A stretch of DNA of 64,000 nt from Cryphonectria parasitica EP155 (lineage: Eukaryota; Ascomycota; Sordariomycetes; Diaporthales; Cryphonectriaceae). The stretch is taken from positions 1,702,068 to 1,766,067 of the forward strand of contig NW_024468910.1 in NCBI RefSeq assembly GCF_011745365.1, written 5' to 3'. Under the pieces are notes generated by a model. It worked only from the letters and a program-made list of their open reading frames with translations, did no database searches and was not told the DNA's origin. A program made the translations under genes and the position numbers. This document shows, one piece after another, positions 36,167 through 48,348 of this stretch (positions are counted from its first letter, which is position 1; each line of letters opens with the position of its first letter).

Positions 36167-36928
36167 GATTGAATGAGGTTGAGGACTGGGTTCTGATGTA
36201 AAGATGACAGATGACTCGAGATGATGGTTGATGTATTGAGAAGGGGAAAGATTGAACTACAAAGGGAGGATAGAAAGAAAGTTGACTTCGAGGGTAGAAG
36301 GATACTTGACTTTGAGGGTAAGAAAAGAAAAGGAAACGAAGCTTGGAAGCCGACGGAAGACAATGGAGTGGTAGAAAAGGGTCGAACAATCCCAGTTTGT
36401 GGCGTGGGGTAGGCTTGGTGAAAGGAAAGGGGAAAGTTGCAGCTTTTTGTCAAAGGAATATTCAATTGATTTAGTGGGAAGATGCGTAAGTTCCACTACG
36501 ATCAATAGATGGGTCATTTACATTCGAAAACATGGGATAAAAAAAATAAACAATTAGAAAACCCGATGGGCAACACGCACCAAAACAACGCAGGATACCT
36601 GTAGGACAACAATATACTCCGAGCATTCAACCATCAATATTCTTTCATCAAGAATCATTCACCTTGGAGCATGTCGGTATTGAATATTTGATTCCGCTGT
36701 TACCGTTCAGTCATTTCACTTTGGAGTTTCCTTGTTACCGGGAATGTTGGAAGGGCTTAGTACATAAAGTAATCATCTACGCGCCAAAGCCATCCATCAA
36801 GTCGCGGTACTTAACTCCTATCCTTCCCCAACACATCAAATATCTTTGACTGTTGCAAGACTTATCTCTTGACACATAAAAATCCAGAAATACAACAACT
36901 TTCAGTTTCTGTCCACCCTCGCCCCAAG
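36167..36928. promoter_or_regulatory. Divergent promoter between the two MAT1-2 genes
   Basis: 762 bp separates the two start codons, which point away from each other, so both MAT genes are probably controlled from here. It contains three GAGGGTAGAAGGAT / GACTTCGAGGG-like repeats near 36285-36320 and an A/T-rich stretch at 36540-36560. No specific operator was identified. Confidence 0.5.
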
Positions 36929-37644
36929 ATGTCTGGTCAACCACTACGCGTCATGGAGTTCAAGAAAGATATGAACTGCCCTGCTGTCTGCCCTGAGACT
37001 CATGGCGAGAATGGAGAGTTTCTCCGCCCTCCCACACCTTCCACAGAGCCCGCTGTTATCAAAATGGTGATCATACGTCTTATTCCCATCGATGAAGTTG
37101 GTGCACCAGATGCCAACCCAGAGAATCTGCCTGACGTTACCGATCTGTACCCATATTTTGGACCCAACTTCCGCGTTCTTCTGGAGAGCGAGAGCGATTT
37201 TATCATGCCTAACGAGAACGGCACTGACCAAATGGCCCAGACCCAGATTATGGGTAAGTCGCACATCACTACACAGCTTGGAGGCCAGTTCCAAGTCATA
37301 TTGCTAACTGCATTTGCCAGACAACGGCCACAGCGACAACATTCGGAACATCGCGGATCTCAACCTCATGTTGGAGGACTTCAAAATGACTGAGGGGCTC
37401 GGTCATATGGCTGAGAGCGATGGCAATGCTGGCAAGTCACCCATAATTCTAACTTTTCAGGCTATTTTCAAGTTGAGTTACTGACTGGAGTTTTCCAGGC
37501 GACACCGGCGGCCACAATACTCAAGACATCAGTAACCTGAACCTGCAGCTGACTGACTTCAACATGGCTGAGGAGGCCGAGGCCCGCTTCCACAGTTCTG
37601 ATGCTCTCGATGACGACAACTTCAATGCCTCCCTCCTCCAGTAG
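36929..37644 (+). CDS. Second MAT1-2 idiomorph gene, unnamed, with duplicated exon
   Basis: Exons 36929-37253, 37321-37431 and 37499-37644 give 193 aa. Intron 1 is GTAAGT...GCCAG with CTAAC branch site; intron 2 is GC-AG (GCAAGT...TTCCAG). Both are 67 nt and in phase 1. The first part (MSGQPLRVMEFKKDMNCP) has no domain I know. Exon 2 (GHSDNIRNIADLNLMLEDF, KMTE) and exon 3 (GHNTQDISNLNLQLTDF, NMAE) are homologous to each other. There is no membrane segment or signal peptide. Many Sordariomycetes carry lineage-specific second genes in MAT1-2 (MAT1-2-2, -2-3 and later numbers); I cannot assign a number. Position inside MAT and divergent transcription with MAT1-2-1 support a mating-related role, which is inference. 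Confidence 0.75.
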
Positions 37645-40229
37645 CGCACGGGTGTCACACCACTGACTCGGAAGAGAATTGGGTTTGCACTAGACATCAA
37701 GGGAATGGGAAATGGGCTCTTGATCCTGCATGGGGTACTGCTGTGGACGGTGGAACTACTGAGACTCGCACTACATAGGCAGCAAGAACGACAAAAAGGA
37801 GCACTCATGGCTGGGGTGATGCTACTATGGCGATGATTACCCTGGAGGAGATTTTCATAGCATCCATAGTACTCTGTCTACTGCCAAAAATTCAGACACT
37901 GTTAAGGTTTCAACTAGAAGGTGTCTCTAGTTTCGGTGATCCACCTTCACTTTGGCTGTGTCGAATAACAAACCGGCGACAGGAAAAAGAGAAGGCGCCG
38001 GTGGAGGGCAACCGATGCGTCACTAAAAGGACTGCTTCAGCGGCTCCATTTGAGGGAGACCTGCCCTTTCCCTGCACCTCGCCCGCCTTGACATTAGGGG
38101 GGCTACTTTCTTGTTGTGGTAAAATTGAGTTCTTTGTCTTTTTTTTGTTCTTTTTGTTCTTTGGTCTTTGGGGACTAGGAAAAAGGTGGAAAGCGGGACG
38201 AATGTGTAAAGCCTTCTTCCCACGCCCTTCCTTAGTAGGAGAACATGTCACGATGATTGAAGAGTTGAGGTCAAAATGCGGCTGAAAATGGGCCTGCAGG
38301 GTCCACCTCCAGGGGCTCCGCAAGCAGAAGCTTACAGGCTGGGGACTTAGCCACTGCCCCCGTCCCAAGTGGAACGACCCCAGCGCCGCCAGACTACCTG
38401 AACCCGTCCGCTTCGGTTGAAGCCAAAAGCTAGAAGAAGCTCAGTAGCGGGCATCCCATCGTCTTCAAGCTAAAAAGGTTAAATCTGTTGTTTCTCTATG
38501 CCATCTCTCAGGCCTAAATGTGGTGTTTTCTCCGACAAAGGGCCCCATCTCGTTAAGCTACCAACTACGGGGGCGATTTACCCCAGAATCCCCGTTGATC
38601 CCAAGCCAAACCAGACGGACCGACCAGACTAGACCAGAACCACGGGCTCTAGACGAGGGGGGGGGGGGGGGGAAGACAAACCTTCAACGGACACAGACAC
38701 AAAGACAGGGCATAGAGGAACAGAGAAGAGAGACAAGAGAAAGAGAGATTTGGGGTGGTGGATGGTGTGGACAAGCCTGGGATGGACTTTCAAGAAAAGA
38801 AAACCCCTCCCCGCTACTAAGCAATGTTCACCCGCAAGCAGCCAAGTCATCTTCTCCCTTTGAAAGCCTTGTCGTCGCCATGGCACCCCAAACTTTACCC
38901 TGTATCGACTGCCAAGATGCTCACAAGGTCAGCAAATCGTGAACTGACAGGTCAGCCACGTCTCACGATTGCCGAGAGCCTGTAAGGAAGACGACCTAAC
39001 CCTGTGGATAGCGATGTTGAGACGGGCTCTCTCGCCTCACATCCCCTACTTTTCTTCCTTTTCTTACTTGCATCGCATACTACAGGCCCCCAACGCATGC
39101 AAACAAGGTCACAGAGCCCACACCAAGGCTTTCTCTGTCTCCCATCGAGGATTGACAAGAGAGAGAGGGGAGAGAGAGCGCGGCGGCACGAGGAGGGCTG
39201 GGGCCGGAGAAAGACCCCCATGACTACCCCTCCTCCTCCAAGGAAAGCGCTGCAAGCACCCCTGCCCACACACACCCTGTCGTCGACCAAAAGCCGGACG
39301 GACTATCGAGCGCTCGAGGCCGAAAACTCCGGTCGTTGCTCAGATGTACATAGACTGGAGGTCAAAGATACGTGCTCAGATGTACATAGACTGGAGGTCA
39401 AAGATACATGCTCAGATGTACATACACTGGAGGTCAAAGATACATGGCACCTATTGAAGGTACATTTGCGTAAGGGAGGGGGGGGGGGGGGATAACAAAT
39501 CCAAGACAGCATAAACGAGAAAAAATTTTGCTCAGGCAGACATGCATCGGGCCATTGGACGTGTAACCCCCCCCCCCCCTCCTCCTCTCCTCCGGCTCGA
39601 AAACATGGGTTTTTTTTGTGACGTCGACGACAAAACGTGCATGTAGTCTCGTATTCTTGCAGGGAGAGAGAGTAGCGAGGGGGTGTGTTTGTAATGGAGG
39701 GGGGAGGGGGGGGGGGTAGCAGGTACGGTGGTACCTCTGGTACATTGGGATACAAGAAAGCTTCCAGACCGCGGAGAAAGAGAGGTTGGGTAGAGAAAAA
39801 GAAAAGAAAGAGTAAGCTGAAACTCGTCACATTTTCACATGGCACAGCATTCGGCCTGAAGACGGGAAAATTTTGTTGTCACATTCCGTCCAGGTTTTTC
39901 GCAAGTGCTGAAAATTAGGGCGAGGTCGAGATTGCTCCAGATGCAGCCAGCAAGCCACACACGAAAACAAGACTGGACTGTGAGTGGCCTGATTGATGAT
40001 GATCATCCCAGACCCCCCCCTTCTTCTTCCTCCTCCTCTCCACTTCCCGCCCATCCCAAGCTGCCGCCCTTCCTTCCCCCCCCCCCCCCCTCTCCCGTCG
40101 TTTCATTTTCCCGCGTGTAGAAAAGGACCATGCATTGCATTAGCTTTTGTGGCGAATGTCCTTTTCTAGTGTGGTTGCATGCATTTTTTGTCTTCCAAAC
40201 GGACCACGACAAAAGAAAGAATAAACAAG

Positions 40230-40263
<34 letters not shown>

Positions 40264-40600
40264 CGTGCGTGCATGTTCTCGTATTATGCCGTCTGTTGTC
40301 ACACCTTGGGCCGCTATGCAGATGAAGAGGCAGGGTTTTGATCGCATCATATTGACCAGTGATGATGAACCCGATAGATCACGATGCTAATTCTTGGACC
40401 CAGACAGCTGAGAAAACAAGCTAGCGACTGGGGCTAGACCGCCATTCTTAGCGGATCGCTGCCCGGCACAAAAAGGGAGGGAGGGGGGGGGGGGGGACTG
40501 AGACACGACACGGCTTGTGGCAAGGTGTGTCACAGTGCCCAAAGGCGATGGCGGATATCTGCTGCTAGCTTTCTTTCTTTTCTTTTTTTCTTTCTTTTTT

Positions 40601-40640
<40 letters not shown>

Positions 40641-41688
40641 CTTGAGACATCCTTGATCTTCCTGCTGATGATCCCTTTGCTCCCAAGGGCACATGCATGA
40701 TGATGGCTGATCAGGCTGCGAAACCTCCTCCCTGGCCCGGAACCACAATATCCCAGCTCCCCCTAGAGGGTGGTTGGAGCAGTGAGACATAATAAAACAG
40801 ACCAACGACGCCACGCACTATACATCACCGCCCTCCCTTCCATCGGAATGGTCTTCTTTTTCTTTCTTTTGAATGTGTGGTGCTAGGCCAAAGGGGAAGG
40901 TCTCACCGAGCTGGCTGTCTTTCTGGGGGAACACAAGAGTGTGCTCACCTCTTCGGGGCAATTCGCATGGAAAAAGGGGAGGAGGGGGGGGGGGGGGAGA
41001 GAAGAGACAATACAAGGTATGCATCATCTGAGGCAGGGAGAACGAGGGCGGGCGCCTAAGTGCATGGCTGGGCTGCGAAAAAAAGCATCATCGCTCCTGC
41101 CATTTTGCCCCCTTCCAACATCTCGCTTGCTCGGTGACCCACTCTGGTCGCCTTGCCTTTCAACTCAGCGTCTAATCCGATGCGACGTAACTTGGGACGC
41201 CTCCTGGTGGGAAAGAGGGACACCCCGCAGTCGGCGTCACGCATAACGCACGTACACGCGATGCAACAACAACCACAAGCAATCACCTCCAGGCAAGGCG
41301 GGCGCCTTCTCACAACGAGAAACACGAGCTCCGGGTCATCGTCTGGTCCAGAGACCAGTCGCGTTTGTCCTCTTCCTCGTCCTCTTTCCTCTTCTTCTCG
41401 TTCTAGCCAGTCCCCCCTCCCTCTGGCTCCTCTTTTGTTGGGGGAAAAGACAGACCACTCACTCTACCGTCGATCAAGAGCAGCAACAATAAGTGGTAAC
41501 GCCGACGGCAGTGGTGACACCAACCAAGACAAGCAAGACAACAACAACGCTGACAACATTCACCACAACGGAATACAAGACAACGTTGACAACAAGACTG
41601 TCAACCACTCTTTTCACCAACACCACAACAACAACAACAACAACAACATCGTCCTCTTCTTCACCTTAACCCACATCCTGTATTAGCA
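37645..41688. other. MAT-SLA2 spacer, low-complexity, no supported gene
   Basis: Four kilobases with poly(G) or poly(C) runs of about 9-14 at 38659-38672, 39478-39490, 39570-39580, 39705-39717, 40079-40090, 40484-40496 and 40985-40998. (CT)n repeats lie at 40232-40261 and 40601-40638. Frames are short and overlap on both strands. A tiny frame at 38880 (MAPQTLPCIDCQDAHK then a GTCAGC donor) is too short to support. Confidence 0.5.
39338..39445 (+). repeat. Three tandem copies of a 36-bp unit
   Basis: Units 39338-39373, 39374-39409 and 39410-39445 each begin GCTCAGATGTACATA and contain CTGGAGGTCAAAGATAC. The copies differ at one or two positions. As the unit is 12 codons long the repeat keeps frame, but no gene is supported around it. 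Confidence 0.85.
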
Positions 41689-41834
41689 ATGGCCGGCCCC
41701 TCCAACACCACCAATACCACCACCACCATCACCAACTCTGCCACTGTCTATGCCATGCCCGCCTCTACTCTTGTCATTGGATTTACCTCCTCCAGCGTTT
41801 GCTACGATACAGATCCTCCAGGGTCATCTCCAGA

Positions 41835-41873
<39 letters not shown>

Positions 41874-42039
41874 GCAGCCAGGCGTCACCAACCTGCGGTG
41901 GTTCCTCCAGCACCGACATCATCCCCCCAACAACAGTGGCAGCAACAACAACAACAACAACGACGACGACAGCAACAACAACAACAACAACCCCCCCCCT
42001 AACACAACTCCATTCCCCACCAGTCCCGCAGCAAACAAT

Positions 42040-42091
<52 letters not shown>

Positions 42092-42167
42092 GCGACGACA
42101 ACAACAACAACAACAACAACGCCCCTCAGCACCCTAACACAACTCCATTCCCCACCAGTCCCCCAGC

Positions 42168-42216
<49 letters not shown>

Positions 42217-42507
42217 GGCGACTCATCTGGTCCTGCGCCGGACGTGCCACCTCACCCGGAGCAATTGTTTGGATCGTCTTTCCAGCAAGGTTCTTCCTCC
42301 CGGGTTCATGGGGGCGTGGATGCCATGCAGCAGACAGACGACGCCTTCTCCCCCGCCTCCCCCGCCTCCCCCCATGGTTGTGAACCCACGCCTCCCTCTT
42401 CCGGTCATGCCAGTCCTTCCCTCTCAGATACTGGCTCCCCAGCTGGACCTGAAGCCGAACCTTCTGGCGGCCAAGATAATGAGGGACCTGACGGTGTGAG
42501 CCCTTGA
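41689..42507 (+). CDS. Low-complexity Gln/Asn/Ser-rich open frame, 272 aa
   Basis: The frame starts at ATGGCC (context AGCAATGG) and runs to TGA at 42505-42507. It contains poly-Gln (about residue 47-58), poly-Asn, poly-Ser (two runs of about 14-15) and a Pro-rich acidic tail. A module NTTPFPTSP followed by Ala and a Ser run occurs twice, each preceded by an Asn run. Other frames through the same DNA are also open because of the CAG/AAC repeats, so the correct frame and even coding status are uncertain. If real it would be a disordered, prion-like nuclear or RNA-binding protein. Confidence 0.35.
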
Positions 42508-43776
42508 GCTTCCCAAATTTTGACACGCCATAACCACCCGCCACCCGCCGGTGAGTCCCTGCACACCCGCGTCTTCTTATCGATACAGTCACATATTGAC
42601 ATCTCATCCATTAGAGGACACAACAATTTTTCACGAGTAGGCCAGTCTGCCACGTGACAAGGCGGAATGCGGCTGTGGTGACACACAAAAGGTTTTGCTA
42701 TGTGGGTTTTTAGTTGAACCCCTTTGGAACTTTGTTGGAAGGCCGGCCCCCTGTCATGTAAAGTGGTGTTGTCAGTTTGTCCTGCACAATTGCTTCACTG
42801 CCCTCGGCCGCGGGATGTGCACCTCTTTCGTCCCCTCCCTCCCCTTCAAGTTCTTGAATTGGGTCCGTCGTTGTCGTTAAATTGCTTGTCATTGATGACA
42901 GATGATGATGAATTTCTTGCCCTTGACTTCTCCTTCAAATGTTTTCAAATTTCCCATGGATTGATTGGTCTTGACGCGGATGGTGAAGTGTCTGATATCG
43001 GTGCCTCATTTATGGCCATGTTATCTTCACTTGGATCTCCTTCATTCCTTGGACAGATTTGTTGTCTCGAGGGGATCACCCGTCTCGGCCGATCACCTTT
43101 AATGCTAGGGAGGACGGTCAAGTTCCGCGGAAAGGTATGATGGTCGGTCAGCTTGGACCAGAGAGCGAGGGCGGGCTTGGTTGATCAAGTTGACTCGGGA
43201 GCCTCCCTCAATCCCCTCCGGGTGCACACTTGAACAGAGAGTTCCTAGCTCAAGGTGACTTTGTTTGCATTTGGCGTTCGTTCTTTTTATAGTATTCTCT
43301 TTGTCCGTGTGTCTCTGTTGGCCCTATCTGCCCTGCGTTGGGATTGCTGGCGTCCGAGGCAAGAGGATCGATGCCTTGGGGGGGTAGTAGAGTCATTGAA
43401 GGTACCAAAATTGGAATGCCACGTATTGTTAGCTATGAATTCATGACCAACGAGCCAAAAAGTCCCCCCTGCTTGTCAGCGTGCAATGATCTGGTCCCTA
43501 CTACCCCTTTTACCTCTTCGTGGGTGGGGGTTAGTAGGAGTTACTCATAGTAGGGCGAATAGCAAGCAGCACCAGCAGCAGCAGCACCAGCAGCAGCACC
43601 AGCAGCAGCACCAGCAGCAGCACCAGCAGCACCACCACCAGTAGGAACAAAAGTAGTAATAGTGATATGATGTGGTTCAATACAGCATACTGGATAATTG
43701 ATGGTACCTCCCTCTCCCTTCCTCTCTCACACACACATGCTCTCTCTCTCTCTCTCTCTCTCTCCATTCACTCTCA
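42508..43776. other. Intergenic; CAG/CAC repeat and CT microsatellite downstream of SLA2
   Basis: Short frames only. A compound CAG/CAC repeat lies at 43566-43640 and a CT tract at 43739-43763, just past the SLA2 stop and so probably in its 3' UTR. Confidence 0.5.
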
Positions 43777-46700
43777 TTATTCCTCTTGGTAGGATATCTT
43801 GCGCATCTCGCCCAGGCGATGTCGTGCTGCCCCAAGGGCGTTCTCCAGCTGCAATATCTCGACCTGCTGTTCCATCTCGCGCACCTTGAACTCGTGCGCG
43901 CCGAGCTTGCCATAGTCGACCTGCTCCTCCTCGCCGCCCAGGCGGTCCTTGATCATGGCCTGCACCTGGCGGACCAGCGACCGGCAGGCGGCCCCGACGG
44001 CCTTGGAGGCCTGCTCAAGGGCCTCCTGGTTCTTGCTCATGAAGCCGGCCTTGACGCGCGAGGCGGCGACGAGCTGGGCAGTAGAGGCGGCCACGTCGTT
44101 GGAGGCCACGATGAGCTGCTCGGGGCTGTTGCGGCCCGAGAGCACACCGTCGGCCGTCTCGATGAGCGTGTTGGTCGAAGTGGCGACGGCCTTGGCGGCC
44201 GAGAGGAGACCCTCGGTCCAGCGGTTGTTCTTCTTGTAGAAGGCGGTGCGCGATGATGAGCCGCGGCCGGCCTGGACAATCTCCTCCTGGGTGGCACTGG
44301 CGGCCTTGATGAGACGCGCGATGGCGTCGGTGATGGCCAGTGCGGCGTCGAGAATGGAGTCATGAACCTTGAGCTCGTAGGTCGAGTAGCCGTCGCGCGG
44401 CTTGTTCTTGAGCTTGGCGAGGCGCGCCGCCGCCGCCGCGATGGCATCGGCGGCCTTGCTCAGCTCCGACTCGACCAGAGCGCCGAGGTCGCCCTTGTCG
44501 GCGAGCTTGCCGAACCCGGGGGCGAAGGACTCGACGAGCCTGTTGAGCTTCTGGAGGTTGAGCTGGACGTCGTTCATGCTGTTGACGACCACGTCCGTCT
44601 TCTGCATGGGGTCCATGCCCTCGAGGCGGAAGCTCTGGAGGCCGCGGAAGAACTTGACGGTGGCCTGGGCGGACTGGCGGGCGCCGCCGATGAGGGCGTC
44701 GCCCTTCTTGTCGTCGGTGGCGAGGCGGGTGAGGCCCTTTGTGTTGTTGCAGACGTCGGCGATGGAGCTCGCGTAGACGTTGACAGCCTTGATGAGGTCG
44801 GCATAGGCGGCACTGGGCCCGTCGGCGATGAAGTTGTTGAAGGCGGTGGCGAACTCGACGGCGCTGGCCGAGGCCTTCTCGATCTGCGAGAGCACGTACG
44901 AGGGCGAGGCATTCTGGTTGCCGGCCTGCATGGTGGAGTCGAGTTCATACATGGCATCGTCGACGCGGGCGACGCCGCTCTGGAGCACCGAGTCGATAAT
45001 CTCGTTGATCTTGTCGAGGTTGGCCGCGACGAGCGCGTCGAGCTGGCCGTCGAGAGCCGTGTCGGCATCGCCCTGGCCCGCCCTGAGCTCGTTGAGCTCG
45101 ACGAGGGCCTGGTCCATGCCGGCCTTGTACACCTCGAGCTCCTCCTCCTTGTCGCGCAGGAGCTGCTCAAGGTCGGCGCCGCCGCTGCGGATCCTATCCT
45201 GCGCCTCGTCGAGGGCGCGGGTCTTGTCGCGGAGGGCCTGCTCGAGGTCGGCCATCTCGCGGTTGTAGCGGGCGAGCATGGTGGAGAGCTCGGTGCCCTT
45301 GGTGCGCTCGGCCTTGTCGGCGCGGTCGAGGGCCATGCGCAGCTCGCGGCGCAGCTTCTCGACCTCGTCCTTGTTGGCGCCGCCCAGGCGATCCTTCTCG
45401 TGGAGGGCGCGGTCGCGCTCGCGGATCATGTCGGCGAGCTCGAGGTTTTTGGTCTTGATCTCGCGCTCGAGCTTCTCGCGGCGGTCGACGGCCTCCTGCG
45501 CCGAGGCGGCCTTGAGCTGCGCCGACTTGAACTTTTGGAGGAGGTCGAGGTGCTCGTGGCGGAGCTGGGAGTAGAGCTTGGCGAGGGCCTCGTACTTTGT
45601 GCGCCAGGTGTTGACCTGCTCCTGGAGGGCGCGGACCTGGTCGTCCTTGCTGCCCATCTGCTGGCCGTAGCTGGCCTGGAGCTGCTGCAGCTCGCCCTCG
45701 AGGCTCCTGACACGCTGGTCGTACTGCTGCAGCATGAGCTGGTCGCGCTCGTACTGAGCGCGGGCGTTGAGGTTCTCCTGCTCGAGCTCGGCGAGGCGGC
45801 CCTGGGTGAGGGACTGGGCCTGCTGGGCGCGGAGGGCCTCGGCCTGCAGGCGCTGCTGCTCGGCGAGGCGGCGCTGCTGGTCTTCAAAGTCGCGCTGGGC
45901 CTGGAGGGCGGCCTGCTGCTGGGCCTGCTGCTGGGCGAGCTGCTGGGCCTCGAGGACACGCTGCTGCTCCTCGTACTCGCGGTTCTGGCGGTCCAGCTCG
46001 CCCTTCCAGAACTCGGAGATCTCATCGGGCTCCTCAGCCTTCGGGGGCTGCTGGGGCGGGGTCGGGGCGCGCTCGATCTCCTGCTTGGGTCGGTCGGGCA
46101 GGCGGGGGGCGGCGCCCTCTTCGGCGAGCAGGTTGGGGGGGTCCTGGGGCAGCTTGGGGATGGTGACAAGGCTGGTGAGGTAGCGGAGGTTGGAGCACTC
46201 GTAGTAGAACTTGACGAGGCGGTAGTGCTGGGCGTCGTACCGGGCGCGGAGGGGCTCAAGGGCCTCTACGTCGCCCGTCATGGAGTGCATGGCGCGCAGC
46301 ATGCTGGTAATGAACTTGTAGATGCCGTAGCTCTCTGCGACGAGGGGCACGAGGGCCGAGATACGGCACTCGTTGTTGCCGACGTTGCGGAAGTGGGAGA
46401 AGATGAGCTTCTGAAACTGGTCGATCTTGTCCTGGAGGGTCATGAGGTCGGTGATGGTCTCGTAGCCCTCGTTGGGGTCGTTGATGGCCTTCAGGCTGAG
46501 GTATTCCTCGTATTCGAAGGTGCCGTTGAACTCGGGGTGCTGCTGGTGGAACGAGAGCTTGGCGAGGAGGAAGTAGACGTACTCGCGGATGAGGGGCCCG
46601 TATCCGCGCATGCCCTCGCCACCCATGCCGCGGTTGAGGCTCTCTATCCATCCGCGACTGGCGAGGGCCTCTCGGATGACGTGGGGGTGGCCCTCCTGGA

Positions 46701-47097
46701 GAACCTTGTGGATAGTGATGAGGGCTTTAAACGTCTGGACCTCGTCGGCGAGGATCGGCTGCCTGTTTGGAGGGGGGGCGGGCGGAAAGGAGGAGAATGA
46801 CGGTTAGCGACGGACGGTGCGAAAGGAGGAGGAGCAGGAGCAGGACGGTCATACACTTTCAGGCCGGCCCAGAAGGACTGGCCCGACTTGTGATCCCATG
46901 TGTAGACGATGCAGCTGCGCACATGTTTTCGCTTTGGGGCTGTTTCGTCTGGGCTGGTTGCCTTCTTGATATTGATGGCGAGCTCCGTGTCGGACCTGCG
47001 ATGACGACCACCGGGTCAGCATGTCCGAGAAGCAAAAGAAGGTAGATGCGCGCCAGCAGACGCACTTTGTATGGTCGAGGCTGCGGATGGTGGCCAT
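43777..47097 (-). CDS. SLA2: Endocytic adaptor Sla2/End4 (Hip1R family)
   Basis: Exons 47097-47066, 46995-46855 and 46762-43777 give 1052 aa, a typical Sla2 length. It links clathrin-coated pits and PtdIns(4,5)P2 membranes to cortical actin. The N-terminal ANTH domain (about 1-275) shows RSLDHTKSDTELAINIKKAT, YTWDHKSGQSFWAGLK and REYVYFLLAKLSFH. A long Gln/Glu/Ala coiled coil follows (about 300-620; EAQQLAQQQAQQQAAL). The C-terminal THATCH/I-LWEQ actin-binding domain includes LSAAKAVATSTNTLIETAD, and the protein ends RLGEMRKISYQEE. Introns: GTGCGT...CGCAG (70 nt) and GTATGA...AACAG (92 nt). It is the classical right flank of MAT. Large antisense frames over it are GC-bias shadows. Confidence 0.95.
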
Positions 47098-48316
47098 CTT
47101 TGCCAGCGGCCACCGGGCGGAGGGGGGCCTTGCGGGGCTTTGCTGCGTTTGCCAAGGGGGGGGGGGGCGGTCACGGATGGATGGATGGATGGAAGGACTC
47201 GGCTAGGAGGGGAAGAGGAGGTATCTTGGAACGAGAAGATGGCGGGTGTCGAGAAAGACCAGAGAGAGGAGGCCAAGGAGAGGATGAGGGGTCGGTCGGT
47301 CGAGATGCACAGAGAGACAGAGAGAGAATCGGCGCAGGATGGCGGAAGACGAGAAGGAAAAGAAGAAGAAGAAGGAAAAAGATATTGATATTGTCGTCGT
47401 CGTTGCCGTCGTCGTTGCCTGACGTTGAGAAAGGGCAATTCGCGATGGTGACAGTACGACGAGGAAAGGGACGCCGGGTGCTGCTTGTTGCTCCTGCTGC
47501 TGCCGCTCTGCTGCAAGGTCACGTCAGGGGCTAGATTAGAGGTTCAGTTATGCACGTACCACTTTCACCTTGTCTGTTCCAGAAAAAGCTGTGCTGCTGC
47601 GGCCCAATCCGCCCCTGGCCCCGGCTGTGTTCCCTTCCCATCTGGCCAATCATATGCCCGGGAATGCGCCCAGGTTTTGGCACTTTGCGTGCAAACAATC
47701 TTGAACAAGAAAGTTGTCGTCGTCGTCATCAGGAAAGTCATGAGTCACGTTGGATTTCTGTGAGTAAAGGAAGATGGAGAAGCGACAGGAAATAGTGATG
47801 GGAATGAATCTCTATTCAGCCATTTTCAGATGTGCAAGGTATTGCAGGCATGTTTCAGTAGCCAAGGCGTAGTGTCTCTGGGGGGACAAAGGCCGACGCG
47901 CGGACCAACAAGTGCCGGGGGAGGGACGGCCGAGCGCGGTGTGATCCCTGATTGTTTAGGAGATTGCACCGTTGGAAGCACACGACCGGAGAAGGCCGTG
48001 CCGGACGACTTTTTTTTTTTTCTTTTTTTTCTTTTTGCTTGTAGAGTGACTTGCCTCGAGTACGGGGTGCATGAGCATGAGGACTGGCCTATCAATCGCA
48101 AGAATCTCCCGATGAGCATCTGTGCCATTTTCTATCTCTTGCCGTCGTATCCGGGTGCATATGGGCATGGCATGAACGGTGTTACAATTACTTTCCTGGA
48201 CAGGCAATACGATCCCGATATAGATCATAGCAGACAAATAGACTTTCAGGCTGGCATGGAATCTCCAGGCCAGAATGTTGGTAAAGTGCAGGGGATTGGG
48301 GGCGGGGGTGGGTGCA

Positions 48317-48348
<32 letters not shown>

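Noticed and set aside
39338..39445. CRISPR-like array
   Set aside because: The 36-bp units are directly abutting with no spacers, and the genome is fungal.
41750..42499. 249-aa frame with poly-Ala/Ser/Thr
   Set aside because: Alternative frame through the same CAG/AAC repeats as 41689-42507; it starts at a later ATG and has no non-repetitive conserved module.
44362..46800. 812-aa plus-strand open frame
   Set aside because: It is exactly antisense to SLA2, made of Leu/Glu/Gly/Val-rich low-complexity sequence from GC-biased third codon positions, with no domain.
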